DNA of 31,900 nt from Ruminococcaceae bacterium UBA1734 (GCA_002315765.1 DCIE01000018.1:1-31900), one strand, 5' to 3'. Shown: positions 6,378-14,618, counted from the stretch's first letter. Notes: generated by a model from the sequence alone, not told the origin. A program made the numbers and translations.

Positions 6378-7751
6378 TTATATATTTTTAAAATTTCCTA
6401 CAATGCCGAAATCGGCATAATCAAATATAGGGGCATTTTTATCGGGATTTACGGCAATAACTTTACCCGAATACTCCATACCGACAATATGATGTACCGC
6501 CCCGGAAACGCCCACGGCAATATAAACAGAGGGTGAAACCTTTTTTCCCGTTAGTCCCACTTGTGCCGAGTATGGCAATAAATCATTGTCAACGGCTTTT
6601 CTTGTTCCGGCAAGAGAAGCGCCGTATTTTTCGGCAAATTTTCTTACCTCGTCAATATTATCCTTTACTCCGTAACCGGCACAAACAACAATGCTATCCG
6701 TATTATTAGAGGTTCTTACGGTTGCCATAGCAGGTTTTTTCGTGGTTATTATTTTAGCAATTACACTTCCCGAAAGAGCAGGTCTTATCATATAAAGCTT
6801 TTCGCCGTCTGTTTCAAGAGATGTACAATCGGCACAAAGGCCTAAACCCAGCTTTGAAGCCACCAAAGCCGACAACCTTTTAGATTTACTGTCGCTACCC
6901 CATAAAACCGCATTTGGTTTATTTTTAACAATATATTCCGCAATTTCGTCTTTTGTAGTCAAGGGAATAACTTTAATATCTTCACTAACGGTTTTGGCAT
7001 AATCTAAAGGATTATTTCCCACACAAACAACATTTAAAAGTTTCTCGGAAAGTGTTATTTCCTTATTATTATTTAATTTGACCGAAGAATGCTCTTTAAT
7101 AATTTTGTCAAGTTCGTCCCAAGAAATAAACCTACATCTTCTTTTTCCCGACTCGTTTTCCTTTGATTCAATTACCCTTGTAGGAGAGCCTATCAGTCCG
7201 CATTTTTCTAAATCCGCACCAATATCTTCAGCGCTTAGAAGAGTTACAGTCCCTTGTTTAGAACGGATTGAGGGACGCCTTAAACTGTTTATTCTTTCAA
7301 CGGTAACAAGGCATGGAAAACTTTCGGTAAACGCGCCCTCATCACGGGTTTGGCAGGTTATTTTATCATCAAAGCAGTCAATCTTCATAACATTTGTTAT
7401 AAGATTATAACCTAATCTTTCCGCCAACATAGGACCTGTTTGTGAAGTATCGCCCTCTAAAGTTTGTCTTCCGCAAAAGACCAAATCAGGTGAAAGTTTT
7501 TCTATTGCTTTTGATAAAATATAAGCAGTTGCTATTGTATCGGAACCAGCAAAATGTTTATCGGTTAATAAATAAGCTTCCTTGGCGCCCAATCGGGTTA
7601 AATTAAGCAAAAAATTCTCGGTCCGAGGTATTCCCATACTAATCATTATTACCTGAGCATCGGGAATTTTAAGTGCCTCTTCCAAAGCACATGCATCAAA
7701 GGGATTTATTTCCCCATCTCTACCCTGCCTTATGCAAACAATAATTTTCAT
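6378..7751 (-). CDS. Single-chain electron transfer flavoprotein (EtfB-EtfA fusion)
   Basis: A 457-residue fusion of the two ETF subunits, which pass electrons between flavin dehydrogenases and other redox partners. Residues 1 to about 225 are EtfB: it begins MKIIVCIRQ and has the nucleotide-binding motif EGDTSQTGP at 99-107. Residues about 233-457 are EtfA, ending with the FAD-binding signature SGAVHHIVGM (416-425), then NAPIFDYADFGIVGN. ETF subunits normally total near 580-600 residues. The alpha half is short: RTSNNTDS (346-353) runs straight into IVVCAGYGV, where ordinary EtfA has an extra segment of some 50 residues. The ATG overlaps the FGGY kinase stop codon by 4 nt. It likely accepts electrons from the FAD oxidase and Fe-S subunit of the same cluster. 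Confidence 0.9.
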   Translation of the reverse strand: MKIIVCIRQGRDGEINPFDACALEEALKIPDAQVIMISMGIPRTENFLLNLTRLGAKEAYLLTDKHFAGSDTIATAYILSKAIEKLSPDLVFCGRQTLEGDTSQTGPMLAERLGYNLITNVMKIDCFDDKITCQTRDEGAFTESFPCLVTVERINSLRRPSIRSKQGTVTLLSAEDIGADLEKCGLIGSPTRVIESKENESGKRRCRFISWDELDKIIKEHSSVKLNNNKEITLSEKLLNVVCVGNNPLDYAKTVSEDIKVIPLTTKDEIAEYIVKNKPNAVLWGSDSKSKRLSALVASKLGLGLCADCTSLETDGEKLYMIRPALSGSVIAKIITTKKPAMATVRTSNNTDSIVVCAGYGVKDNIDEVRKFAEKYGASLAGTRKAVDNDLLPYSAQVGLTGKKVSPSVYIAVGVSGAVHHIVGMEYSGKVIAVNPDKNAPIFDYADFGIVGNFKNI

Positions 7752-9223
7752 ACTTGTCTTTCCCTATAAATCGGTGCTAACGCATCGTGCACCTTTTTAT
7801 ATTCTTTAAACAATTCAAGATATTTTTTATGGTTTTCCATATTAGGTACAACAGTATCTATGGTTTTAATGCATTTACAAACGGCATCTTCAGGGGATTT
7901 GAACACACCCACAGCAACACCGGCAAGCATTGCCGAACCGAATGAAGAATCACTGCTTTCGGTAATCCTGAGTGTAATACCTAAGACATCGGCTGTAATT
8001 TGTGCCCATTTTTTGCCCTTTGAACCACCTCCGATAAGTGTAGCAACATCATTATAAGGAATATTTAGGCTGTCAAGATATATTTTACTGTCAAGCAACG
8101 ACAGTGAAACACCCTCCAAAACAGCTTTGGAAAAATGAGCCTTTGTGTGGGTGGAACGAATACCGATAAAACTGCCGCAAAGCATAGGGTCTGCGTAAGG
8201 GGTAAGTTCACCGTTAATGTAAGGGTGATACATTAGTCCTTCGCTACCCACCGGAATTTCTTTTGCACCTTCGTCAAGTTCCTTATAAGTGCCTCCAAAG
8301 GTATCACGATACCATCTATAAGATGATGCCGCCGCCTTTGTTGCAGTACCGGGATACCACATACCCTTTGCTATATGAGAATAATTAACAAGATGTCTAT
8401 TAGGATAGGGCTTATCGGTAATAACACATATTCTTCCGGCAGTTGCAAGTTTAACCGTAACATCCTTTTCCTTTACGGCGCCCGAAGCAAAAACCTCCAT
8501 ACAAGTATCGGTTGTTCCGCATATTACCGAAGTGCCTATTGCAAGACCTGTTTTTTCCGAAGCCTCTCGGGTAACCGTACCGATAATATCAAGAGGATTT
8601 ACCACCTTTGGCAAAATGCTTACATCAATACCTGCTAAGTCGCAAAGTTCTTTATCCCAGACAAGTTCATTACAATTGAAAAGCATTGAGCCTTGAGCTT
8701 CTATGTAATCGGTGCAATAAACATTAGTTAGAAAATATCTGATATAATCTTTTTCAAAGAAAATTGAACCGATTTTTTTAAAGTTCTCAGGTTCGTTTTC
8801 CTTTAGCCAAATAAGCTGTGGTAAGGTCCAAATGGTATCAGGCTTATGGAAAGACTTTTCAAATATCTCATCTCCCATTTCTTCAAGCAAAGCACCTGCT
8901 TGCCTGCGACTTCTGCTATCTGTCCAATGAATTGCATTCCTGATTGGTTTTTTATCCTTGTCGCAGGGTAAAAATGTATGTGTGGCAGAGTCTATAGCAA
9001 CACAAAGAATATCTTTTGAATCAATATTTGACTTTGAAATTAATGCCTTTGAATTTTCGCATAATGCCGAAATCCAATCCTCACAGGACTGTTCACAAGC
9101 ATTTGCACAAGGGTGATATGTGGGATATTCAACCGTATTTTCACAAATAATTTCTCCGCTTGTATTTATAAGAGTGGCCTTTGAAGAGCCACCGCCGAAA
9201 TCAATACCTAATAAGTATTTCAT
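7748..9223 (-). CDS. FGGY-family carbohydrate kinase (xylulokinase-like)
   Basis: A 491-residue sugar kinase of the FGGY family, the normal length. The N-terminal ATP-binding half opens with LGIDFGGGSSKATLI. The sugar-binding region contains HWTDSRSRRQA. The second half has CGTTDTCMEVFASGAV and the C-terminal signature LIGGGSKGKKWAQITADVLG. Such enzymes phosphorylate ketoses or polyols such as xylulose, rhamnulose, gluconate or glycerol; the substrate here is not evident. GGAGAT precedes the ATG. It lies 20 nt after DUF4867 and overlaps the ETF gene by 4 nt, so it is part of the same transcript. The cluster also encodes a PfkB kinase, implying two separate phosphorylation steps or substrates. 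Confidence 0.9.
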   Translation of the reverse strand: MKYLLGIDFGGGSSKATLINTSGEIICENTVEYPTYHPCANACEQSCEDWISALCENSKALISKSNIDSKDILCVAIDSATHTFLPCDKDKKPIRNAIHWTDSRSRRQAGALLEEMGDEIFEKSFHKPDTIWTLPQLIWLKENEPENFKKIGSIFFEKDYIRYFLTNVYCTDYIEAQGSMLFNCNELVWDKELCDLAGIDVSILPKVVNPLDIIGTVTREASEKTGLAIGTSVICGTTDTCMEVFASGAVKEKDVTVKLATAGRICVITDKPYPNRHLVNYSHIAKGMWYPGTATKAAASSYRWYRDTFGGTYKELDEGAKEIPVGSEGLMYHPYINGELTPYADPMLCGSFIGIRSTHTKAHFSKAVLEGVSLSLLDSKIYLDSLNIPYNDVATLIGGGSKGKKWAQITADVLGITLRITESSDSSFGSAMLAGVAVGVFKSPEDAVCKCIKTIDTVVPNMENHKKYLELFKEYKKVHDALAPIYRERQV

Positions 9224-9243
9224 AGTTATCTCCGTTTCGGTAA

Positions 9244-9897
9244 TTATTTATACTTAACAACAAAGTTTTCACCGGTTATTCCGGCAAAAGCACCCTTTTT
9301 AATGTTAACCTCATTGTCAACATGGGTTATCATCCACTTATTTTTAGCCCACAAAATCGGGTTATTGGTTTTATTATCAAGAGGTGTATTGGTGTTTTGC
9401 GGTAAAATTACTACCCAACCAAATCCGTTTTCGTCAGCCTCGCAAGGAGTATAATGGAGTGTTGTTGCGTAGGTTTCAATAACGGTACCCTTGGGTACAA
9501 AAAAGCCCTTGAACTCGGAAGAGTCAATTTTGTTATTCTTGATTTGCCATCTATTGGCAAGAAGAAGTATAACATCGGTTACAGCAACATTAAATTCGCT
9601 TGAAGTATGCCATTCGGTTGAATCAAGAACACTGTTACTTCCGTAGCAATATCCGATTTGTGCCGGAAGAAATCCGAAAAATCTTTCCTTTATTTCTTTG
9701 GCATTTGAAACATTTTCCAAGCTTTCGACACCGGGAAAATACTTTACACCCTTTTCGGGCATTTCGATTTTTTCGGCAGCCTTACACAATTCTTCCACAT
9801 CGGCATCCTTTATTACTTCTCCGTATTGACTGAACTCCTTATCAAAAACCGAGTAGAATTTAATATTTTCATTAAGTTTATTTAGTTTTTCTATCAT
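9244..9897 (-). CDS. DUF4867 family protein (predicted cupin-like)
   Basis: A 217-residue soluble protein that I recognise as DUF4867, seen mostly in Firmicutes beside sugar isomerases and kinases. The core reads QIGYCYGSNSVLDSTEWHTSSEFNVAV in two adjoining pieces, then VILLLANRWQI and LHYTPCEADENGFGWVVILPQNTN. The His and Glu residues in EWHTSSE and the beta-rich pattern suggest a cupin-like fold that could bind metal and act as a sugar isomerase or mutarotase, but this is inference. The start at 9897 is chosen because GGTGA lies 5 nt upstream; codons upstream in this frame belong to the leader. Translation start lies inside structured leader copy 2. Confidence 0.75.
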   Translation of the reverse strand: MIEKLNKLNENIKFYSVFDKEFSQYGEVIKDADVEELCKAAEKIEMPEKGVKYFPGVESLENVSNAKEIKERFFGFLPAQIGYCYGSNSVLDSTEWHTSSEFNVAVTDVILLLANRWQIKNNKIDSSEFKGFFVPKGTVIETYATTLHYTPCEADENGFGWVVILPQNTNTPLDNKTNNPILWAKNKWMITHVDNEVNIKKGAFAGITGENFVVKYK

Positions 9898-10036
9898 AAT
9901 AATCACCATTTCTTTCCAAGTCATAAAATTCGATAAATAATCACTGAAACGGTGATTATTGTATCGCATCTGTTTCGGTTGCCTTGTAAAAGGCGAGAAA
10001 CAAGCGTCTTTATTTTTTCAGCGTGATTTTCACGCT
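9896..10036 (-). ncRNA. Structured leader element, copy 2 (candidate translational riboswitch)
   Basis: It has the same order as copy 1: hairpin AGCGTG/CACGCT (10020-10036); nested stem-loop at 9965-10006 with conserved GTTTCTCGCCT and AGGCAACCGAAAC; then AATAATCACCGTTTC. The inner stem changes from GCCTC/GAGGC to GCCTT/AAGGC, a compensatory pair, and one outer C-G becomes U-G. Here the switching segment forms a 9-bp local hairpin AATAATCAC/GTGATTATT (9936-9960) or 15 contiguous pairs (one G-U) with the ribosome binding site and start region of the DUF4867 gene (9896-9912). Similarity to copy 1 stops at the start codon. Confidence 0.6.
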
Positions 10037-10043
10037 ATCACCA

Positions 10044-10904
10044 TTAAAGAATTTCCAAGGTATGAACTCTTACGAAAGTTTCGCCGGGTAAAATATGTTC
10101 AATTCCCTGCTTTGTTTTAAAGTTTTGGTCGCAACCGTCTCTATCTGAAATGCCACACCACGGCTCTATACAAATATACGGTGCATCAGGCTTTGTCCAA
10201 AGAAGTAAATAAGGAAATCCTTTGAATTCAACCTTAATTGCACGACCGTTCTCACGATTTTTAAGAACAAGACTGTCGGATTTTAATGTTTGGAAAACAA
10301 GAGCATCAACTGCAAAATACTTATAGTCAAGCGGAAAAACATTTGAGTTTTCAAGTACGGTGAATTCCTCATAACCTAAAGTATTAGGACCTGTAAGCAC
10401 GGTGTTTACAAGCGTTTCGGTCTTGTCAAAAACTATATCATACTTATCTATACCTTCAGGACAAGCATAGCCCTCATGTCCGCCTACCGAGAAGAACATT
10501 TCTTCGTCATTTGTATTTTTAACATTATATTCTACCTCGAGCTTTGTATCGGTTAATGTATAATGAATTCTAAACTCAAAAGAATATGGATAACATTTTT
10601 TTGTTTCCTCGGAATCGGTAAGTAAAAAAGTTACTTCATTTTCTTTTTTATCCTCAACGGCAAAAACACTTTTTTTGGCAAATCCGTGCTTTGTCATATT
10701 GTATTCCTTGCCGTCAATATAATATGTATTGTCAATAACACCACTGCAAATCGGGAAAAGCACGGGACAGGAAGATGCCCAAATCTTTTCATCGCCTTTC
10801 CAAATATACTCGGTGTCGCCACAAGTTAAACTCTTAAGTTCAGCACCTAATTCATTGAATTTTGCTGTTAATTTTCCATTTGATATTGTAACCATAATAA
10901 TCAT
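10044..10904 (-). CDS. Aldose 1-epimerase family protein (LacX-like)
   Basis: A protein of about 286 residues of the galactose mutarotase-like superfamily, closest in style to LacX/YeaD-type enzymes. Visible features are NELGAELKSL near the start, EYIWKGDEKIWASSCPVLFP, FSVGGHEGYACPEG with the catalytic-type His, and PYICIEPWCG with the Glu. These enzymes interconvert alpha and beta anomers of sugars or sugar phosphates. ATG 10904 follows AAAGGA by 4 nt; a second ATG at 10895 (MVTISNGK) matches the family start equally well. The start context AATGATTATTATGG resembles that of the two genes with structured leaders. It follows the IolB-like gene after a 72-nt gap holding a hairpin. Confidence 0.85.
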   Translation of the reverse strand: MIIMVTISNGKLTAKFNELGAELKSLTCGDTEYIWKGDEKIWASSCPVLFPICSGVIDNTYYIDGKEYNMTKHGFAKKSVFAVEDKKENEVTFLLTDSEETKKCYPYSFEFRIHYTLTDTKLEVEYNVKNTNDEEMFFSVGGHEGYACPEGIDKYDIVFDKTETLVNTVLTGPNTLGYEEFTVLENSNVFPLDYKYFAVDALVFQTLKSDSLVLKNRENGRAIKVEFKGFPYLLLWTKPDAPYICIEPWCGISDRDGCDQNFKTKQGIEHILPGETFVRVHTLEIL

Positions 10905-10934
10905 TATTTCCTTTCGATACACTTATATGTACAA

Positions 10935-10963
10935 ATAGAGATATGCAAAAAGCATACCTCTAT
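10935..10963 (-). other. Intercistronic hairpin between the iolB-like and epimerase genes
   Basis: Minus strand ATAGAGGTATGC pairs with GCATATCTCTAT (12 bp, one G-U) around TTTTT. It is not followed by a T-run, so it is not a standard terminator. A processing or stability role, or a translational switch for the epimerase, are possibilities. Confidence 0.5.
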
Positions 10964-10976
10964 TGTAACATACATC

Positions 10977-11771
10977 TTATTTATTTGCAATCCAATCGTG
11001 TTCCGGATCGTTACTTCTGTTAAATCCCTGATGGTCTCCTGCCATAAGCCATAAGAAATATGTTTGATAGCCCGGTGTTGAAACGGTGGTATGAAATCCT
11101 CTCGGGAACTCTACCAACTCATCATTTTTAACTCTGTAAGACTCATCAATCTCACCGTCAGAAGTGTATAAACACTGTACTGCAAATCCCTGCTTTGGGT
11201 CGAATAAGAAATAATAAATTTCTTCAGCTATGCACTCATTAGGCATATTATCCTCATCGTGCTTATGAGGTGGGAAACCTGCCCAGTTACCGGGTGTGCA
11301 ATATGCTTCACCAACTGTAAGAATTTTAGCGTTACTGTTTCCGTCAATAATAAAGCTTGTTTCACGCTGGAACGGAACCTCACCTAACAGTTTGAGAACA
11401 ACATGGTCCTCACGAAGTACCTGTGGCTCGGTTTTTTCCTTAATAGGAGTTGCACATACTGCAATTTTAATATGGTCAATAGCAGTAATGTCGCATGAAA
11501 ATTCTTTAGGCATATAAAAACTTTCAGCCTTACGGTTTTCAAAAACAGTGTTTCGATTACCGATATTTTCCCATAATGTATCGCCGAAACTAACATTACA
11601 ATGACCTTCAAGCATAATAAATGCAGTTTCTTTATCCTCGGTATTAAAGGTTAAAGTTTCGTTAGCATCAAGCTCAATAATACCGAACTCTAACTTTTTA
11701 AGTGTACATTCGCCTATTTTGCAAATAGGAGTATAACCCTTTGCGCTTTTATAAGATTTTTTAAAGTTCAT
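10977..11771 (-). CDS. IolB-like isomerase (KduI/IolB family)
   Basis: A protein of about 264 residues matching IolB, the 5-deoxyglucuronate isomerase of inositol breakdown that forms 5-dehydro-2-deoxygluconate. It is a double-cupin protein. The second cupin shows the metal-binding region GNWAGFPPHKHDEDN, followed by EEIYYFLFDPKQGFA, VEFPRGFHTTVSTPGYQTYF and the C-terminal W-rich ending PEHDWIANK. The start at 11771 places AAGGAG (inside the end of the PfkB gene) 8 nt upstream; an ATG two codons earlier is too close to it. It overlaps the PfkB gene by 11 nt. Family membership is strong; the exact substrate need not be the inositol intermediate because iolG, iolE and iolD are absent here. Confidence 0.87.
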   Translation of the reverse strand: MNFKKSYKSAKGYTPICKIGECTLKKLEFGIIELDANETLTFNTEDKETAFIMLEGHCNVSFGDTLWENIGNRNTVFENRKAESFYMPKEFSCDITAIDHIKIAVCATPIKEKTEPQVLREDHVVLKLLGEVPFQRETSFIIDGNSNAKILTVGEAYCTPGNWAGFPPHKHDEDNMPNECIAEEIYYFLFDPKQGFAVQCLYTSDGEIDESYRVKNDELVEFPRGFHTTVSTPGYQTYFLWLMAGDHQGFNRSNDPEHDWIANK

Positions 11772-12672
11772 ATCCATTCTCCTTTAAAAACTGTTCTACT
11801 TGTTGAAAACTCGGAACACTTTCTCTTGCTCCGACACCTGTACATTTAAGTGCTGAAACGGCACTTGCAAAATGACAACATTTAAGGGTGTCATAACCTT
11901 TGCAAAGTCCGGCGGCAAAGGCACCGTGGAAAACATCTCCGGAGCCGTTGGAATCCAAAACCTCAACAGGATAAACAGGATAAAAAGTTCCCTTTTCCCC
12001 ATCAAAACAATATCCGCCGTCCTTACCGCAGGTAATAACAACCACCAAAGGATTGTATAGTGAAAACAATTTTTTTGCCGCATCTTCAACGGTTTTCTCG
12101 CCGGTATGACCTAAAGCAAATTCCTTTGAAGGAATAAGATAATCGGCATAAGGCAATAATTTTTCAACACCATCGTAAAGTCCTCCGGCATCATACAAAA
12201 CCTTAACTCCGTTTTCATTGGCAATTTTTGCACCCTCAACAGCAGCTGACATTTCGTTGCCGTCAACCATTAAGATATCCGCATCTTTAATCTGTTGCTT
12301 ATGAATAATATTAAGTTCAAAGGGTGGTAAATCGCCCTTGTCGAAAACACAAGTACGACTGGCACTGTTTTCACTAAGCCAAATAACCGAAGTGAAGGAA
12401 CGGTAACCGCCTCTTGTTACGGTATTATCAGTGCCAACACCGTATTTTTTAAAGTCTTTCCTAAGAAAATCGCCACCGTTATCATCGGATAAAATACCCA
12501 AATATTCAGCGGATTCTCCAAGTTTGCTAACGGCGACAAGTCCTGTTGAAACAGGACCGCCACCGGCAATTTTTGAAGATGTGGCACGAAGTTTTGTATC
12601 CTCTGTGGGATAATTCGGCACTGTAATAAGAGTATCCATTACACAAGCGCCGATACCAACAACCTTACTCAT
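11761..12672 (-). CDS. PfkB-family carbohydrate kinase
   Basis: A 303-residue ribokinase-like enzyme. The N-terminus VVGIGACVMDTLITV and the GGGPVSTGLVAVSKLG segment (PfkB signature 1) bind the sugar. The C-terminal signature 2 is DSNGSGDVFHGAFAAG, the usual DTxGAGD with substitutions but retaining the catalytic aspartate. In the inositol pathway the equivalent is IolC, which phosphorylates 5-dehydro-2-deoxygluconate. The IolC-like role is inferred from its position between an aldolase (2-nt gap upstream) and an IolB-like gene (overlap downstream). Sequence alone does not separate it from fructose- or ribose-type kinases. Confidence 0.88.
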   Translation of the reverse strand: MSKVVGIGACVMDTLITVPNYPTEDTKLRATSSKIAGGGPVSTGLVAVSKLGESAEYLGILSDDNGGDFLRKDFKKYGVGTDNTVTRGGYRSFTSVIWLSENSASRTCVFDKGDLPPFELNIIHKQQIKDADILMVDGNEMSAAVEGAKIANENGVKVLYDAGGLYDGVEKLLPYADYLIPSKEFALGHTGEKTVEDAAKKLFSLYNPLVVVITCGKDGGYCFDGEKGTFYPVYPVEVLDSNGSGDVFHGAFAAGLCKGYDTLKCCHFASAVSALKCTGVGARESVPSFQQVEQFLKENGYEL

Positions 12673-12674
12673 AC

Positions 12675-13514
12675 TTATGCCTTTCCGTCAGCACCTACAA
12701 GCTTAATTCTTGTAATGCAGAAATCCTTTACAGCTTCAATCGGCTTTTTCATAAAGTTATCAACTGCAACTGTTCTTTCGGGCTTTTGAAGTTCTTCCAA
12801 ACAACAATCCAAGAAAGCATAGCAAATATCTGTTGCAAAGTTCATCTTTCTTACACCTGCTTTTACAGCTGCCTTAATCTCTTCATCGGGAACACCGGAA
12901 CCGCCGTGTAAAACAAGAGCTGTATTATTTGTAGCTTCTCTGATTGCCTTAATTCTTTCTATATCAAGCTTAGGTGGCTTTTTATAACGGCCGTGAGCAG
13001 TACCCACTGCAACAGCAAGACAAGCAACTCCTGTTTCTTCTACAAACTTTTTAGCATCGTCAGCGGTGGTAAACTCGTCAAGTTCATCGTCCTTTGTGGT
13101 ACCGATATGACCGAGTTCGCCCTCAACCTGTACATCGACAAACTTGCAAGTATCAACCACTCTCTTTGTAAGTGCAATATTTTCCTCAAAGGGAAGAGTT
13201 GAACCGTCAAGCATAATTCCGGTTGCACCGTATCTCAAAGAACGGGTTGTTTCAAGTTCCGATGGACCGTGGTCCAAATGGAAACATACCGGAACGGTTG
13301 CTTTCTCGGCAGCAGCAAGAATGATAGGAGATAAATAATAACCTGTTTCCTCTTTCATCAAACGGGGATAAACCTGCATAATGATTGGAGCTTTCATTTC
13401 TTCGGCGGCCTTAATTACGCCCATAACGGTTTCCATATTATAAACATTAAAAGCAGGAATACAAAATCCGCCTTTTTCAGCAAGATTTAAAACATATTTT
13501 AAGTTTACAAGCAT
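12675..13514 (-). CDS. Class II (zinc) aldolase, fructose-bisphosphate/IolJ-type
   Basis: A 279-residue class II aldolase of the FbaA/GatY/KbaY/IolJ family. Zn-site and catalytic residues are visible: FHLDHG with Asp81 and His82, VEGELGHIG, AVAVGTAHGRYK and LHGGSGVPDEEI with their His residues. These enzymes cleave ketose 1-phosphates or 6-phospho-keto-deoxy acids to dihydroxyacetone phosphate plus an aldehyde. Next to IolB-like and PfkB genes the best analogue is IolJ, which splits 6-phospho-5-dehydro-2-deoxygluconate; the chain is of the IolJ/KbaY size, clearly shorter than E. coli FbaA. GAGGT lies 7 nt before ATG 13514. It is co-transcribed in the cluster. Confidence 0.9.
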   Translation of the reverse strand: MLVNLKYVLNLAEKGGFCIPAFNVYNMETVMGVIKAAEEMKAPIIMQVYPRLMKEETGYYLSPIILAAAEKATVPVCFHLDHGPSELETTRSLRYGATGIMLDGSTLPFEENIALTKRVVDTCKFVDVQVEGELGHIGTTKDDELDEFTTADDAKKFVEETGVACLAVAVGTAHGRYKKPPKLDIERIKAIREATNNTALVLHGGSGVPDEEIKAAVKAGVRKMNFATDICYAFLDCCLEELQKPERTVAVDNFMKKPIEAVKDFCITRIKLVGADGKA

Positions 13515-13529
13515 GATATTACCTCACTA

Positions 13530-14618
13530 TTAACCTAAAATCAAATCTTCAATAGAAAGAATTTCAACATCATTTTGTTCTACACTCTTTAGTGCAACAT
13601 ATTCAGAAACACAGGCTGTTACCATAGTCTTTGCACCAATGCTCTTTGCATTGAAAATTCTTCTCTCGGCTACCTTCTTAATTACATCAGGTAGATACTG
13701 AGCCATTAAGATGTTACCTGCCCAAACAGTTTCGTTTCTGTTAAGTAGCATTTCTTTTAATGTTGCGTTTGCCTTAATAATCTCTCTTGCCTCTTCGGTT
13801 TCTTCAAGATCACGAGCTAATTGATACGGGTCTTGGAAAACAACCTCTTTGTCTTTTTTATCACACTTTAATGCACCGTCTTTAATAAGACCGGCAACAA
13901 AACTTGTGTATGTAACGGCATTTGCATTAACCTCAATGCCATACTCCTTGTAAAGTTGCTTAATAGTCTTGGCATCATTCGGGTCATAAATTACAACTGT
14001 CTTATAATTTGAGAGAACCTTTGCGCATTTTTCCATTTCTTCCTTTGTTTCGTTTGCGGAGGAAATAAGGAAATCAAGCTGAGAACCCGAAGCAGGTTCA
14101 TCTGCCAATACCGTAAATGCAACACCGGCTTTTTCCAATACTTCAATAGCCTTTTTGCCCTGTCCGCATGCACCGCCGAAACGGGTATCGGCACCTAAGT
14201 ATAAAAGTGTATCGGTAGCCTTATTATGCTCGGCTATTTTTGCACTTAATTTATCGCAAATTTCGGTTTTGCCGTAAGCATTACCCTTTTCAAGGCAATT
14301 ATCAACCAATGTGTTAATGTATTCGGGAGTTTTGCCTTCTAAAGCAGCCTGTAAACGGGCTTCCTTAGTGAACATAACCGGGTCCCAACCTGTAACACAT
14401 ACATTGGAACAACCGCCGCAAGTACAACACTCATAGATATTATCCATAATTTCTTCAAGTTCAATAGCCTCTCTGTTTACAAGAGAAATACCGAGTGCTC
14501 TTGCACGGGCTGTACTTCTTTCATGACCTGTTGCATTTCCTATTGGACAAATATGATGACACATCCAGCAAAAACGGCAGGAGTCAACATGTTGTTTACA
14601 CTTATCTGACATTATCAT
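13530..14618 (-). CDS. Fe-S subunit of a GlcF/HdrD-like dehydrogenase
   Basis: A protein of 362 residues. The N-terminal part carries two [4Fe-4S] motifs: CRFCWMCHHICPIG and CCTCGGCSNVC, as in GlcF, LutA and HdrD-type electron-transfer subunits. The rest has the outline of two CCG domains, but the cysteines are mostly replaced: DPYQLARDLEE where DPCxLxR is usual, WAGN where a CCG triplet is usual, and GGACGQG with a single Cys. The noncubane cluster site is therefore probably lost. AAGGAGG lies 8 nt before ATG 14618; codons upstream in frame precede this site. It is encoded directly after the FAD oxidase and probably forms a complex with it, passing electrons toward the ETF. Confidence 0.86.
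   Translation of the reverse strand: MIMSDKCKQHVDSCRFCWMCHHICPIGNATGHERSTARARALGISLVNREAIELEEIMDNIYECCTCGGCSNVCVTGWDPVMFTKEARLQAALEGKTPEYINTLVDNCLEKGNAYGKTEICDKLSAKIAEHNKATDTLLYLGADTRFGGACGQGKKAIEVLEKAGVAFTVLADEPASGSQLDFLISSANETKEEMEKCAKVLSNYKTVVIYDPNDAKTIKQLYKEYGIEVNANAVTYTSFVAGLIKDGALKCDKKDKEVVFQDPYQLARDLEETEEAREIIKANATLKEMLLNRNETVWAGNILMAQYLPDVIKKVAERRIFNAKSIGAKTMVTACVSEYVALKSVEQNDVEILSIEDLILG

Noticed and set aside
9898..9969. Longer DUF4867 protein starting at 9969
   Set aside because: The extra N-terminal codons lie in the structured leader, and the GGTGA site and leader homology both point to the start at 9897.
10977..13514. Complete myo-inositol catabolic operon
   Set aside because: Only IolB-, IolC- and IolJ-like genes are present; the dehydrogenase, dehydratase, hydrolase and semialdehyde dehydrogenase genes are missing.
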